Positions 16,089-25,880 are shown, counted from the stretch's first letter. The stretch is 55,633 bases of DNA from Terriglobia bacterium (GCA_003175985.1 PSRJ01000299.1:1-55633); one strand, 5' to 3'. A program made the numbers and translations. Notes: generated by a model not told the origin, from the letters alone.

Positions 16089-19000
16089 ATGTTTCATCGA
16101 GGAGCAATTCTCATACTCGCCGGCGTGCTGTTGGCGGCCGGCGCGAGCGCGCAGTCTACTGCGGGCTTTGCTGCGATCTCCGGCGTGGTTCGGGATGCCA
16201 CGGGAGCGACGGTTCCGGCCGCTCGCATTACAGTTTCCAATGAATCCAAGGGAATAACGCGCAACTTGACGGCCACCGACGCGGGCTTGTTTGTCGTTCC
16301 CAACCTCCCGCCGGGTCCGGGATACAGGGTTACCGTCGCGGCTCAGGGATTCTCAAACTTTGAAGCCTCCAACCTGGAGCTGGCTGTCGGGCAAAACGTG
16401 GATATTGCCGTAGCTCTGGCGGTGGAGACCGCTACGACTCGGGTCGAAGTCATCGCTACGGCCCCGCTCGTGGAAGACACCAAGACAGATGTTTCCCAGG
16501 TTGTCACCACGCAGCAGATTCAGGATTTGCCGATCAACGGGCGCCGGGTGGATTCTTTTGTCCTGTTGACTCCGGGAGTCAGCAACGACGGGTATTTCGG
16601 CAATCTCACTTTTCGCGGAATGCCGGGCAATGCTTCCTTCCTGATCGACGGAGTCGACAACACCGAGCAGTTCTTCGGCGAGAACGGGGGACGCACGCGC
16701 GCGCCCAGCGGGATCTCGCAGGATGCCGTCCAGGAATTCCAGGTGGTCTCGTCCAATTTCTCGCCGGAATTCGGCCGCACGTCCGCCGGCGTGGTCAATA
16801 CCGTCACGCGCAGCGGAACCAATGATCTCCACGGCACCGCTTACTGGTTCTTCCGCAATCGCACTCTGGATGCGCGCGACCGCTATGCCGCTGTCAACCC
16901 GCCGGAAGTGCGGCACCAGACGGGAGGAACCTTAGGCGGTCCCATCAAGAAAGACAAGCTGTTCTTCCTTCTCAACTCGGAAATCCAGCGCCGCAATTTT
17001 CCAATCATCGGCAGCCTGAGCCGGCCCACGGTGGTGAACAACAGCGGGCAGTCGTTCATCAATTGCCCGTCTTCGGTGACGACGAATGGCGTGACCGAAA
17101 CTCCCACCGCAGCACAATGCGCGGCCATCAACACCCTGCTGCCGCGATTTTTCGGGTTGATTCCAAGACGCAACGACCAGGAGACGGCCTTCGGGAAACT
17201 GGATTACCACCCCGGCGAGCGCAACGCGTTCAGCGCCAGCTTCAACTTTGTCCACTTCGTCGCTCCCAACGGGATTCAGTCGGGCGTTGCCATCAACACC
17301 GGTTCGCAGATTACGTCCAATGGGGACGATTCCGTGCGCGTGCGCAACGGACGCTGGAGCTGGATCGCTCTTCCGCGCAACAACCTGGTGAACGAATTTC
17401 GCTTCGGCTGGTTCACGGACCGCCAGGCCGATGATTTCGATCCGGGCGTGCAGACGGCTGGGCTGGGATACCTGCAATTGTCCGTGGGCGGGCAGAACCT
17501 CGGCGCTGGGGCGAGTTATCTGCCGCGCGTGAATCCGCGCGAGCAGCGCTTTCAGTTCGCCGACGGCCTGTCATGGACGGTAGGCCGTCATTCCTTCAAA
17601 TTCGGCGTCGATATCGCTTCCACCGAAGATTACGTGTACAGCATCAGCAACGCGTTCGGAAGCTATTCGTACGGGAGTGCGGCGGCATTTGCCCTGGATT
17701 TCTCGGGCAATCCTACCGGGGCGAAGCATTGGCAAAGCTATTCGCAGACTTTCGGCAACCCGGTTGTGGATTTCACGATTCACGACAACGCGTTCTACGT
17801 TCAGGATCAATACCGGCCCTGGGCGAAACTTACGATCAACTACGGTTTGCGGTATGAATATGCCGTTCTTCCGCAGCCGAAGATCGTCAATCCGGACTAT
17901 CCGCAAACGGGTCGTATCCCCACCGGCACGCGCAATCTCGAGCCGCGCATCGGCATCGCGTACAGCCTCGACGACAAGACCGTGATCCGCGTGGGGTACG
18001 GAATCTATCATCAGCGATATACCGGCGTATTGGTTTCCGGGCTATTCACCAACAACGCCGTATACCAGAAGAGTCTGAATCTGACGAGCTCGCAGTATTC
18101 GCTCGGTCCCGGCTTTCCGAATGTGCTGGCATCTGCCGATCAGGCGCGAGCGGGTACGACGGTGGAATTTGCCGCGCCCGACCTGCGTACGCCGTATACC
18201 GAACAGGGCACCCTGGCCGTGGAGCGGCAGTTGGGAAAGAGCTTCGGGCTCACCGTTTCTTATCTGTGGAATCGCGGCGTGCAGGGTTTTGGCGTGCGTG
18301 ACCTCAATATCGGCTCGCTGGGGCCGCCGGTCACTTACCAGATTGCCGATCCCAACGGGAACATCGTGGGAAGCTACTCGACGCCCACGTATCGCGCGGC
18401 CAACAAGGTGGACCCGCGCTATTCCCGTATCCTGCAGGTCGAGAACGGCGTGAACAGTTATTACAACGCCCTGGTTGTGCAGGCCCGCAGACGCTTTGCC
18501 GCCGGCTTCCAGGCGAACCTCTCTTGGACCTGGTCCCATGAGATCGACTATAAGCAGGGTAGTTACCAGGACAACCAGAGCTTCGGCACGATCAACAGCT
18601 TTGCCAACACGTTCAACGGCGATTACAAGTTCGATAAAGGCAGCGGTCTGTTGGATCAGCGGCACCGGCTTACGATCTCGTTTATCGAGTCGCCGACTTT
18701 TGTGCATCGCAATGGCGCCTTTTACAAATATGCGGTGAACAACTGGGAACTGTCGGGCATTGTCACACTGGCCGCCGGCCGTCCCACCGTGGCCGGAATT
18801 ACCGTTTCCGACAGCACGCCTTTTGCGGGCGCGGCGTTTACCAGCACGCTCAACGGGTATGGCGGTAACAACCGCCCGCCGTTCTGGCCCTACGCGGCCA
18901 TTTATACGCCGGCGGCCTATCGCGCCGATCTGCGGCTCAGTAAAAAGCTGCCGCTCACGGAACGATACCTGGTATACCTGAACTTTGAAGCATTCAACGT

Positions 19001-19163
19001 GACCAACAGCCAGTACGACACCAGCCAGCAGTTCACGGCCTACGTCGAAAGAGGCGGAGTTCTGACCTATCAGCCGAGTTTCGGCCAAGGTAGTGCCACC
19101 GCGGGATTTCCGGATGGAACCAACGCGCGCCGCGCCCAGGTGAGCGCCCGTTTCGTTTTCTGA
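16089..19163 (+). CDS. Oar-type TonB-dependent receptor
   Basis: 1,024 residues. A signal peptide (to about ASAQS) precedes a carboxypeptidase-regulatory-like beta-sandwich (about 28-115; ISGVVRDATGATVPAARITV). The plug follows (about 125-240; VTTQQIQDLPINGRRVD and VQEFQVVSSNFSPEFGR), then a long outer-membrane beta-barrel ending in the aromatic ARFVF needed for BAM-dependent assembly. It probably imports or binds a large polymer or glycan breakdown product using TonB energy, but the ligand is unknown. It heads a pair with the next gene; the two have their own near-identical leaders and so are likely co-regulated but separately transcribed. Confidence 0.85.
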   Translation: MFHRGAILILAGVLLAAGASAQSTAGFAAISGVVRDATGATVPAARITVSNESKGITRNLTATDAGLFVVPNLPPGPGYRVTVAAQGFSNFEASNLELAVGQNVDIAVALAVETATTRVEVIATAPLVEDTKTDVSQVVTTQQIQDLPINGRRVDSFVLLTPGVSNDGYFGNLTFRGMPGNASFLIDGVDNTEQFFGENGGRTRAPSGISQDAVQEFQVVSSNFSPEFGRTSAGVVNTVTRSGTNDLHGTAYWFFRNRTLDARDRYAAVNPPEVRHQTGGTLGGPIKKDKLFFLLNSEIQRRNFPIIGSLSRPTVVNNSGQSFINCPSSVTTNGVTETPTAAQCAAINTLLPRFFGLIPRRNDQETAFGKLDYHPGERNAFSASFNFVHFVAPNGIQSGVAINTGSQITSNGDDSVRVRNGRWSWIALPRNNLVNEFRFGWFTDRQADDFDPGVQTAGLGYLQLSVGGQNLGAGASYLPRVNPREQRFQFADGLSWTVGRHSFKFGVDIASTEDYVYSISNAFGSYSYGSAAAFALDFSGNPTGAKHWQSYSQTFGNPVVDFTIHDNAFYVQDQYRPWAKLTINYGLRYEYAVLPQPKIVNPDYPQTGRIPTGTRNLEPRIGIAYSLDDKTVIRVGYGIYHQRYTGVLVSGLFTNNAVYQKSLNLTSSQYSLGPGFPNVLASADQARAGTTVEFAAPDLRTPYTEQGTLAVERQLGKSFGLTVSYLWNRGVQGFGVRDLNIGSLGPPVTYQIADPNGNIVGSYSTPTYRAANKVDPRYSRILQVENGVNSYYNALVVQARRRFAAGFQANLSWTWSHEIDYKQGSYQDNQSFGTINSFANTFNGDYKFDKGSGLLDQRHRLTISFIESPTFVHRNGAFYKYAVNNWELSGIVTLAAGRPTVAGITVSDSTPFAGAAFTSTLNGYGGNNRPPFWPYAAIYTPAAYRADLRLSKKLPLTERYLVYLNFEAFNVTNSQYDTSQQFTAYVERGGVLTYQPSFGQGSATAGFPDGTNARRAQVSARFVF

Positions 19164-19246
19164 CGGATCTCGTTACAGTTCCAGTACTGCCGATCCGCGT
19201 CGGATCGCCATTTTTACCAAGTCGAAATACAACGGGCCCTGTATTC

Positions 19247-19286
19247 CTGTTATATTTCGTCTTCAGGGTCTGAAAAGAGGTGAACT
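19247..19286 (+). promoter_or_regulatory. Shared promoter/leader block of the second TonB receptor gene
   Basis: CTGTTATATT, then AGGGTCTG and GAGGTGA, positioned base for base as in the first receptor gene (40 nt to the ATG). Sequence between the shared blocks differs, so the match is not just a recent duplication of the whole gap. Confidence 0.5.
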
Positions 19287-22200
19287 ATGAATAAGTTAGT
19301 TGGTCTCTTACTGCTAGCGATCGCGTCTGCGGTTCCTGGATTTGCTCAGGCCGACGCCAACAAAGGACAAATTGCGGGCACGGTATACGACCAGCGGCAG
19401 GGCTCGGTCCCCAACGCCAAAATCACCATCAGGAACACGGCTACCGGGGCCACGCGGGATGTGACGACGGGGATGGAAGGCGAGTTTCGCGCTGTGCTGC
19501 TCGACCCGGGCACATACGATGTTTCCGTCAACGCCCCCGGTTTTGCTCCGACGCAATTACAGGGCGTGGTGGTCAGCGTGGGATCGGCCATCAACCTGCC
19601 GGTCACCTTGCAGGTAGGCTCCACGGCAGTCACGGTAGAAGTTACTGAGGCGCTGACCAGCGTGGATCTGCCGGCCCCCACGACCATCATTAGTTCGCAG
19701 GCGATCGAGAACCTGCCCATCAACGGCCGGCGCTTCACGGATTTCGCCGCGCTGACGCCGACCGTGCAGATCGATCCGCAGCGCGGCTCGATTTCCTTCG
19801 CGGGCCAGCGCGGCGTTAACGGCAACGTCATGGTCGACGGAGCCGATTACAACAACCCGTTCTTTGGAGGAACCCGTGGCGGGGAGCGGTCCAATTTTGT
19901 GCCCACCATCCCGCAGACTGCGGTTCAGGAGTTCCAGGCGATAACGACCGGGTACGCGGCGGAGTACGGCCGGTCTACCGGCGGCCTGTTGAACGCGATT
20001 TCCAAGTCCGGCGGCAACGCTGTCCACGGCGAGGCGTTCTATCAGATTCGGCCGCAGGAAACCGCCGTAGAGAATCCGTTCATCGCTACCATCAGAAGCA
20101 ATCCCAGCGTTACGGTGGGGGAGACGCGCGAGCGGCTGCAGCAGTTCGGCGGCGGCGCAGGCGGCCCGGTCAAAAAAGACAAAGTATTCTGGTTCGCGGC
20201 GGCCGAGCGCCAGATTTCCAAGGTGCCCCGGCAAGTGTTCTTCCAGTCTCTGGTCGGCGTCGTCCCGACTCCGCAAACCCAGGAGGCGATCAGCTATTAT
20301 CAGAGCCTGCAAGGTCCGCTGGAATCTACCAATGACGCCACCGCGGCCTTAGGCCGCCTGGACTCGCAGATGAAGGGCGGGCACCTTTCCGCGCGCTTTA
20401 ATTTCAGCGATGCGAGCGCCAATAACGCGATCACCACGGGCGCCCCCTTAGCAGTGATCGACACACGCGCCCTGAACGGCACAGGCTCGGAAAAGGACCG
20501 CACCTACACGGGTGTAGCGCAATACACGGCCATTTTGAGTCCCAGCATCGCCAACGATCTGCGCTTTTCCGGCACTCACGAGGATCGCCCCCGAACTTCG
20601 AATTCCGCGGTTCCGAACGTCAGCAACGTCGTCGGAAACTTCGGCGCGCGTAACTTCCTGCCTACCGTGCAGGACGATACGCGGTATCAAATCAACGACG
20701 GGCTCAGCGTCATTCGCAACACGCACACCATGAAATTCGGCGCCGATTACAGCTATTTGACCACGTTCCAGTTTTTCGGCTTTAACCAGTTCGGATCGAT
20801 CTCGTTTGCGACCACGAACCTGGCCACGGTGCTGAAAGCCATGAGCGTGGCGCCGGGACAGAACCGGTTCGACGATCCCAACGTGCAATACCGCCTGAAC
20901 ATCGGCAACCTGCTGGCCGATTATCACATGCACCAGATCGCCTTCTTTGCGCAGGACCAGTGGCGGATCAATCCGCAGTTTCAGGTTAATTACGGCGTGC
21001 GCTGGGAAGGGCAGATCAATCCAGAGGCGAATACCAGCAACACTGCGGTAACGCAGGCCATTCAGGCCACGACTTTCCCCCTCAACAACAAGTTCGATCC
21101 TTCGAAACTGCAGAACAATCTGAAGCAATGGATGCCGCGCTTCGGCTTTACCTACACGCCCTTCAAGGGTTCGGCGAAAACAGTGGTGCGCGGGCACGCG
21201 GGCCTGTTTTATGCCGCGACTCCGATGCTGGTCTATGGCGGCACGACGAATAACTTCCGGCTCCCTCCGGGAGACCTGTCCCTGTTTTATGCTGCCGGCG
21301 CCGGACAGCCAACCCTCTACCAGGTGTTCCAGGCGGCGGGTGTCGATCTGAACAAGTCTACCCTGGGCAATCTGCCGGTCCTGACACCCGATCAGGCCAC
21401 TAAGGGCATCGCCGCGGTGACCGGCGCGGCGCCGAATCCATTCCTCCAAGCCAGTTTCACGGGGACGGCGAACGATTTCGAAAATCCCCGGGCATTTCAG
21501 GCCGGCGTGGGCATGGATCAGGAACTGGGCCATGGCTGGGTGGTAGGCGCTCAGTTTAACTACGTGAACACCGTACACCTGGAGCGCAACCGCGATTACA
21601 ATCTGCCGCAACCGGCGCTGCGCGCATCCGATGGCCGGTATGTCTTCGTGCGCGCCAACCGGCCTCTGCCGCAGTACGGGCAGATCACGCTACGTGAGAG
21701 TTCGGCCCGTTCGATGTATCGCGGCGCTACTTTCAGCACCCGCTACATTGCCGGCAAGCGTATCCAACTGGGCGCGCAGTATACGGTGGCGCAGGCGTAC
21801 TCCGACGACGATAACGAACGCACGGCGACCTGCTGCAACTACGACGATCCGGCCCATTTCAAGCCGGAATACGGCTACTCCAATCTGGATATACGCAACC
21901 AGTTCGCCGGGTATGCGGTGTACAACATGCCCTGGGGTCTGCACCTTTCCGGCAACGTCAACGCCTCCGGAGGGCAACCCATTGACGCGCTGGCCGGCGC
22001 CGACGTCAACGGCACCGGCTCGGGCAGCAGCAACCAACGGGCGTTTCAGTCCGTAGGCAAGGAGTTTCCGCGCAATTACTTCCGCAATCGCGGATTCAAG
22101 ACTGTGAACCTGCGCGTGCTGAAGGATTTCAAGTTCCACGAAAGATACACGCTGCAGCTTTCGGCCGAGATGTTCAACCTGTTCAATTTCAAGAACGTCA

Positions 22201-22403
22201 TCATCGGCCCGGCGGGCGTAAACAACGTGAACACGATTTGGGGGCTGGGTGTGGATGCCAGCGGTAACCCGACGCCGGCGCGTACCGACGCCAACGGCCC
22301 CACGTTCATGCGCGTGAAGCTCCCCAACGGGCTTTACGACACCAACAACTTCCAGTTGGGGACGCCCTTTCAGTCTCAGTTCGGCGTGAGATTTCTGTTC
22401 TGA
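19287..22403 (+). CDS. Oar-type TonB-dependent receptor
   Basis: 1,038 residues with the same order of parts as its neighbour: signal peptide (to about GFAQA), carboxypeptidase-regulatory domain (about 28-110; IAGTVYDQRQGSVPNAKITI), plug (about 125-235; ISSQAIENLPINGRRFT) and a barrel ending GVRFLF. Outside the N-terminal domain and plug the two receptors are only distantly similar, so this is an old duplication or an independent gain rather than a recent tandem copy. The ligand is unknown. It converges on the acyl-CoA synthetase gene 33 nt downstream. Confidence 0.85.
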   Translation: MNKLVGLLLLAIASAVPGFAQADANKGQIAGTVYDQRQGSVPNAKITIRNTATGATRDVTTGMEGEFRAVLLDPGTYDVSVNAPGFAPTQLQGVVVSVGSAINLPVTLQVGSTAVTVEVTEALTSVDLPAPTTIISSQAIENLPINGRRFTDFAALTPTVQIDPQRGSISFAGQRGVNGNVMVDGADYNNPFFGGTRGGERSNFVPTIPQTAVQEFQAITTGYAAEYGRSTGGLLNAISKSGGNAVHGEAFYQIRPQETAVENPFIATIRSNPSVTVGETRERLQQFGGGAGGPVKKDKVFWFAAAERQISKVPRQVFFQSLVGVVPTPQTQEAISYYQSLQGPLESTNDATAALGRLDSQMKGGHLSARFNFSDASANNAITTGAPLAVIDTRALNGTGSEKDRTYTGVAQYTAILSPSIANDLRFSGTHEDRPRTSNSAVPNVSNVVGNFGARNFLPTVQDDTRYQINDGLSVIRNTHTMKFGADYSYLTTFQFFGFNQFGSISFATTNLATVLKAMSVAPGQNRFDDPNVQYRLNIGNLLADYHMHQIAFFAQDQWRINPQFQVNYGVRWEGQINPEANTSNTAVTQAIQATTFPLNNKFDPSKLQNNLKQWMPRFGFTYTPFKGSAKTVVRGHAGLFYAATPMLVYGGTTNNFRLPPGDLSLFYAAGAGQPTLYQVFQAAGVDLNKSTLGNLPVLTPDQATKGIAAVTGAAPNPFLQASFTGTANDFENPRAFQAGVGMDQELGHGWVVGAQFNYVNTVHLERNRDYNLPQPALRASDGRYVFVRANRPLPQYGQITLRESSARSMYRGATFSTRYIAGKRIQLGAQYTVAQAYSDDDNERTATCCNYDDPAHFKPEYGYSNLDIRNQFAGYAVYNMPWGLHLSGNVNASGGQPIDALAGADVNGTGSGSSNQRAFQSVGKEFPRNYFRNRGFKTVNLRVLKDFKFHERYTLQLSAEMFNLFNFKNVIIGPAGVNNVNTIWGLGVDASGNPTPARTDANGPTFMRVKLPNGLYDTNNFQLGTPFQSQFGVRFLF

Positions 22404-22409
22404 CCGGCC

Positions 22410-22435
22410 GGGACCGGACTCACGTCCTGTCCCGC
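22410..22435. terminator. Hairpin between convergent genes
   Basis: CGGGAC (22410-22415) and GTCCCG (22430-22435) form a 6-bp stem with a 14-nt loop, in the 33-nt gap between two converging genes. It lacks a T run, so the terminator role rests on position. Confidence 0.35.
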
Positions 22436-22436
22436 G

Positions 22437-24209
22437 TTAATCCTTGCGCGCGTACAGTTCGTCGATTTGTTCCTGAAAATTGGCCATGGCGCGAGTGCGC
22501 CGCACCTTCATGGTGGCTGTGAGTTCCCCCTGCTCGATCGAGAAGTCTCTCGGCAGCACGCGGTATTTGCGAACCTGCTCGAACGGGGCAAGCTGACGGT
22601 TCACACGCGCTACCGTCTTTTGGATTTCGGCCAGCACCGGCGGGGATTGCGCGATCTCTTCGGCGCCGCGATGTTTCCACTCTCCGATCCCAGGCAGAGC
22701 TTCGGCAGCGGCGGGATTGATCGTAAAAAGAGCTGTCAGAAACGGGAGGCGGTCGCCGATCAACAGCACCTGGCTGATGAGCGGCTCCATCTTGAAAAGA
22801 TTCTCCACTCGCGCCGGGAAGATCTTCTTGCCCGTCGAGGAGACGATGAGCTCCTTTTTGCGCCCGGTAATGAAGATGTACCCGTCGCTATCGATATGGG
22901 CCAGGTCTCCGGTATGCAGCCATCCGTCGCGCAGTACCGCGGCGGTCGTCTCGGGATCGTTCAGATACCCCGAGAACAGGCAAGGGCTGCGGATCAGGAG
23001 TTCGCCGTCATCGGCGAGCCCGGCGTCGACGCCGGGAAGGGTTTTGCCGATACTCCCGGGTTTTGGGGCGTCGAGTGGGTTGAGAGTTACGACGCCGCCC
23101 TCTGTCAGTCCATAGCCTTCGATGAGCGGCATGCCGATCGCTTCGTAGAATTCGGCCAGGTCTTTACTGAGTGGAGCGGCGCCGGAAGCCGCGATGCGGA
23201 GCCGGCCGCCAAAGCGCGCGCGCAGCGTACGGAAAACAAGCCGGTCGGCAATCTTCAGCGGGCTCCGAATGCGCAGCGGTACGGGCTTACCTTCACGGCG
23301 GTAACGCACGGCGGCGAGCGACAGGCCCACTGCAGCGTAGAATGCCTTGCGGAGGGGCGCCGGACGCTTGCGGATCTCGGTGCAGACACTCGAATAAATG
23401 CGCTCCCACATGCGCGGTGGCGCGAGCAGGATGGTCGGCCGCACTTTGCGGATTTCCTGCGGCAGCTTCAGCAAGCTTTCGGAAAAGGTCACCGGCATGC
23501 CGCAGCGGATAGGCAGGAGTTCCATCACTACGCGCTGCGCGATGTGCGCCGATGGCAGAAAGGCGACAGTCGAATCCTGCGGTGTCAGAGGCAAGGCAAT
23601 CGGCGCCATATCGAGATTGGCGACTACCGCTTCATGGGTAACCAGCACCATCTTCGGCTCGCCGGTTGCGCCGGAGGTGAGATACAGAATGGCGGGATCG
23701 GATGGCGGGACAGAGGCCCAGGATTGCTCGCAGTGGGGCCGGTCGGCCGCCAATTGCGCGCGTCCCTGCGCGCGCAGTTCCTCCAAAGTAAGAGCGCCGG
23801 GAGCTTCGCCGGTCAACAAGATCCACTGCCGCACATCGGCGCCGCGGAGTGACTGAAGCATCTTCGGATTCTCGACGAAAACCACGGCGGCGCCGGAGTT
23901 ACTGATAATTCGGATCAATTCCGCGGCGGGATAACTGGGGTACAACGCTGCGGCTACCGAACCGTTGGTCATGATCCCCAGATCCGCGAGGTAGAACTCC
24001 AGGCGGGTTTCCGAGTTCAGCGCGACCACCTCTCCCCTGGCAACGCCGATGGTCTGAAGACCGGCCGCGATCTCTTCTGCCGCGATCCTGTATTCTTTCC
24101 ACGAATACGTCAGATACGTGTTATCGCCGCGGGGCTGGTGCAATGCCGGTTCGCCGGAGTGGAAGCACTCGGTCTCGCGCAAAACCTGATAGATCGTCCG
24201 TGGACCCAT
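22437..24209 (-). CDS. Long-chain acyl-CoA synthetase (AMP-binding family)
   Basis: 590 residues, full length for bacterial FadD15/FACL-like enzymes, which adenylate a fatty acid and transfer it to CoA. The ATP-binding motif LYLTSGATGEPKMVLVTH, the GYGLTEGGVVTLN adenylation motif, and the late GWLHTGDLAHIDSDGYIFITGRKKE motif are all present. No transmembrane segment is evident, so it is probably peripheral on the inner membrane. The ATG at 24209 follows a TAAATT box by 7 nt and an AGGGG directly, so either a leaderless start or an unusually close ribosome-binding site is used; an in-frame TTG lies at 24218. Confidence 0.9.
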   Translation of the reverse strand: MGPRTIYQVLRETECFHSGEPALHQPRGDNTYLTYSWKEYRIAAEEIAAGLQTIGVARGEVVALNSETRLEFYLADLGIMTNGSVAAALYPSYPAAELIRIISNSGAAVVFVENPKMLQSLRGADVRQWILLTGEAPGALTLEELRAQGRAQLAADRPHCEQSWASVPPSDPAILYLTSGATGEPKMVLVTHEAVVANLDMAPIALPLTPQDSTVAFLPSAHIAQRVVMELLPIRCGMPVTFSESLLKLPQEIRKVRPTILLAPPRMWERIYSSVCTEIRKRPAPLRKAFYAAVGLSLAAVRYRREGKPVPLRIRSPLKIADRLVFRTLRARFGGRLRIAASGAAPLSKDLAEFYEAIGMPLIEGYGLTEGGVVTLNPLDAPKPGSIGKTLPGVDAGLADDGELLIRSPCLFSGYLNDPETTAAVLRDGWLHTGDLAHIDSDGYIFITGRKKELIVSSTGKKIFPARVENLFKMEPLISQVLLIGDRLPFLTALFTINPAAAEALPGIGEWKHRGAEEIAQSPPVLAEIQKTVARVNRQLAPFEQVRKYRVLPRDFSIEQGELTATMKVRRTRAMANFQEQIDELYARKD

Positions 24210-24255
24210 CCCCTGCAATTTAGCATGGGTATGAGCTTCGGTTGCGGGAAAGCGC

Positions 24256-24735
24256 CTACCTCTTGCGGTCCAGCTTCAGCAGCGCTTCTGCGATCTGATT
24301 CACGGCGTGCTCCTCGTCGCGCCGGCTGGCTTCGCTGCGCGGCAACGATGAGAGTTCCAGATGGATCAGCTCGTGCACCACGGTGAATTCCATATCGTCC
24401 AGCATGTCGCGGAACGTCATGTTGTAATCCGACGCATCGAGCACCCGGATCACAGCGCTGCGCTTGTCCGCATCCCAGTGGATGTTGCCGAGCGTGCGCG
24501 GCTTCAACTCGCTGGGATGAGACATGACGACATTGATCCGCCAGTCCTGCAAATTGAGCCGCTGCTGCCAGACCGCCAGCCGTTCATTGACAAAGGTTTG
24601 CGCGAGCAACCCGCGCTCATGAGCATCGGGTTCAGCGGCCGCCTGTTGCGCCATACCAGTGCCGGTGGAAGAGAGCAGGAAGAGGAAAAACCAGAGGAGG
24701 GGGCCCGAAAACCCCGGGAAAAAGCGCCCGGACAT
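24256..24735 (-). CDS. Small exported zincin-like protein (HELIH)
   Basis: 159 residues. A hydrophobic signal sequence covers about 10-30. The core has HELIH at 121-125 followed by LELSSLP and a downstream EE at 141-142 in a helix, the HExxH...E arrangement of gluzincin or minigluzincin folds. This is close to the minimal size for such an enzyme. The N-terminal helix VNERLAVWQQRLNLQDWRI resembles SprT-like or peptidase-associated proteins. Substrate and maturation are unknown. A GTAC palindrome covers the region just upstream of the ATG. Confidence 0.65.
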   Translation of the reverse strand: MSGRFFPGFSGPLLWFFLFLLSSTGTGMAQQAAAEPDAHERGLLAQTFVNERLAVWQQRLNLQDWRINVVMSHPSELKPRTLGNIHWDADKRSAVIRVLDASDYNMTFRDMLDDMEFTVVHELIHLELSSLPRSEASRRDEEHAVNQIAEALLKLDRKR

Positions 24736-24751
24736 GTACTACACAGTACCA
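24735..24751. promoter_or_regulatory. GTAC palindrome at the start of the HELIH gene
   Basis: GTACT, 4 nt, AGTAC (24736-24749) within TGTACTACACAGTACCA, touching the start codon. The TGGTAC half on the minus strand matches the half-sites at 14742 and 14804. Confidence 0.35.
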
Positions 24752-24810
24752 CGAAAGAGTAATGTTTCGCACGCAGTTTTTAATTTTTTTGAGAGAGATT
24801 GCCTGGGTTT

Positions 24811-24972
24811 TCAGTAGGTGGCGGCCTGGGACGTCCCACGCGAGAGATATACCAGGGCTTGGCGGGCCAACTCCGGGATGGTGGGATCGGGGTGTCGCAA
24901 AAGAGCGACTAACATCCGTATCCACTGCAGTTCGTCAGGGTGAAGACCGATTACGGGGACGTTCTGAGCCAT
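24811..24972 (-). CDS. 53-residue hypothetical protein
   Basis: Short basic-acidic helical protein (MAQNVPVIGLHPDELQWIRM, then an LLRHPDPTIPELARQALVYL stretch). The ATG at 24972 is preceded by a strong GAGGGAG at 7 nt, which argues against the longer in-frame start at 24993. It lies between the zincin gene and the divergent flaG gene. I do not recognise a domain. A flagellar link is possible only from position. Confidence 0.55.
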   Translation of the reverse strand: MAQNVPVIGLHPDELQWIRMLVALLRHPDPTIPELARQALVYLSRGTSQAATY

Positions 24973-25030
24973 TGGGATGCTCCCTCTCTCCATGTGTCTC
25001 TTCGGCTGGGAGGTTGGTTTGTTGAGGCGC

Positions 25031-25057
25031 CAAAGAATCGTCTCGACCTGACGATAA
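25031..25057 (+). promoter_or_regulatory. Sigma-28 promoter of flaG-fliS
   Basis: CAAA (25031-25034), exactly 15 nt, GACGATAA (25050-25057): one mismatch in each box from the TAAA-N15-GCCGATAA consensus. The flaG ATG follows at 25080 with GGAAGGAG between. Confidence 0.6.
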
Positions 25058-25079
25058 GGGTTTAGAGGAAGGAGCCTTT

Positions 25080-25364
25080 ATGGATCTCAGTGCCGTGCAG
25101 CGAAGCGTACAGCCGCTGGTGGCGGCGACGCCCGTGGCTCCCTTGGAGCACTCTGCGGAAAATCGAGAGGTCATTCAAGCCGTAAAGGCGCTCAATGCCA
25201 CGGAAATGTTCGGGGAGGAAAACGAACTGGTGTTCCAACTGGATCGCCAGGTGCACCGCATCGTGGTGCGGGTCGTGAATCGAAAGACTCAGGAAGTGGT
25301 ATCGCAGGTGCCGCCGGAATATATTCTCCGGCTGCACGAAGACCTGCTGCGGCGGCGGGAGTGA
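25080..25364 (+). CDS. flaG: FlaG-family protein
   Basis: 94 residues of the FlaG family (PF03646). After a variable, flexible N-terminus the conserved part (about 40-94) runs LVFQLDRQVHRIVVRVVNRK and QEVVSQVPPEYILRL, nearly the family consensus. FlaG influences filament length in several bacteria, but its mechanism is not settled. A strong AAGGAG-type ribosome-binding site and a sigma-28-like promoter precede it. fliS follows after 60 nt, and the two are usually late flagellar genes beside fliC or fliD, neither of which is here. Confidence 0.85.
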   Translation: MDLSAVQRSVQPLVAATPVAPLEHSAENREVIQAVKALNATEMFGEENELVFQLDRQVHRIVVRVVNRKTQEVVSQVPPEYILRLHEDLLRRRE

Positions 25365-25424
25365 TCTCGGCGAGACTTTCCAGAATCTGCCGTCAATGCC
25401 GATAAGTAGTTTGGAGAGAATGCG

Positions 25425-25880
25425 ATGTTGCAGAACGCACACGACAAATATCTGGAAGAGCGGGTGCTCTCGGCTGACCCGATGGAACTGGTACGAATCC
25501 TCTATCAGGCAGCTATCGGGGCCGTACAGGATGCCCGCCGCCATCTGGCCGCCGGAAGGATTGCCGAGCGTTCGCGATCGATCTCTCGCGCCAGTTCCAT
25601 TCTGCTGGAGCTCGCCGCCGCCTTGGACCGCGATCGGGGTGGAGAAATCGCGGATCGGCTGGCGGCGCTTTATGAGTACCTCCAGGGAAAGTTGTGGCAG
25701 GCCAACTGCGAACAGAGCGACCCGCCTCTGGCGGAGGTATTAGGCTTACTTTCGACACTCGCTGAGGGATGGGCAGTCGCGGGCCGGGAGGTACTGCCCC
25801 AACCCCAGTCCGGCAGTCCCTGGGCCGGTTCAATGGCCACTCCGGAACCGGCTTATGCGTCCGGAGGTTGGAGCCTATAG
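25425..25880 (+). CDS. fliS: Flagellin export chaperone FliS
   Basis: 151 residues. The family four-helix bundle is visible: the N-terminal YLEERVLSADPMELVRILYQAAIGAVQDA, then ERSRSISRASSILLELAAALD and a third helix LAALYEYLQGKLWQA. FliS binds the disordered end of flagellin in the cytoplasm and prevents early polymerisation. The C-terminal tail of about 35 residues after GREVL is longer than usual. The last 6 nt overlap the end of the convergent rod-binding gene. GGAGAG lies upstream of the ATG. Confidence 0.85.
   Translation: MLQNAHDKYLEERVLSADPMELVRILYQAAIGAVQDARRHLAAGRIAERSRSISRASSILLELAAALDRDRGGEIADRLAALYEYLQGKLWQANCEQSDPPLAEVLGLLSTLAEGWAVAGREVLPQPQSGSPWAGSMATPEPAYASGGWSL

Noticed and set aside
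22467-23852. A 461-codon plus-strand frame opposite the acyl-CoA synthetase
   Set aside because: Entirely antisense to a full-length enzyme with all motifs; its composition is typical of a shadow frame.
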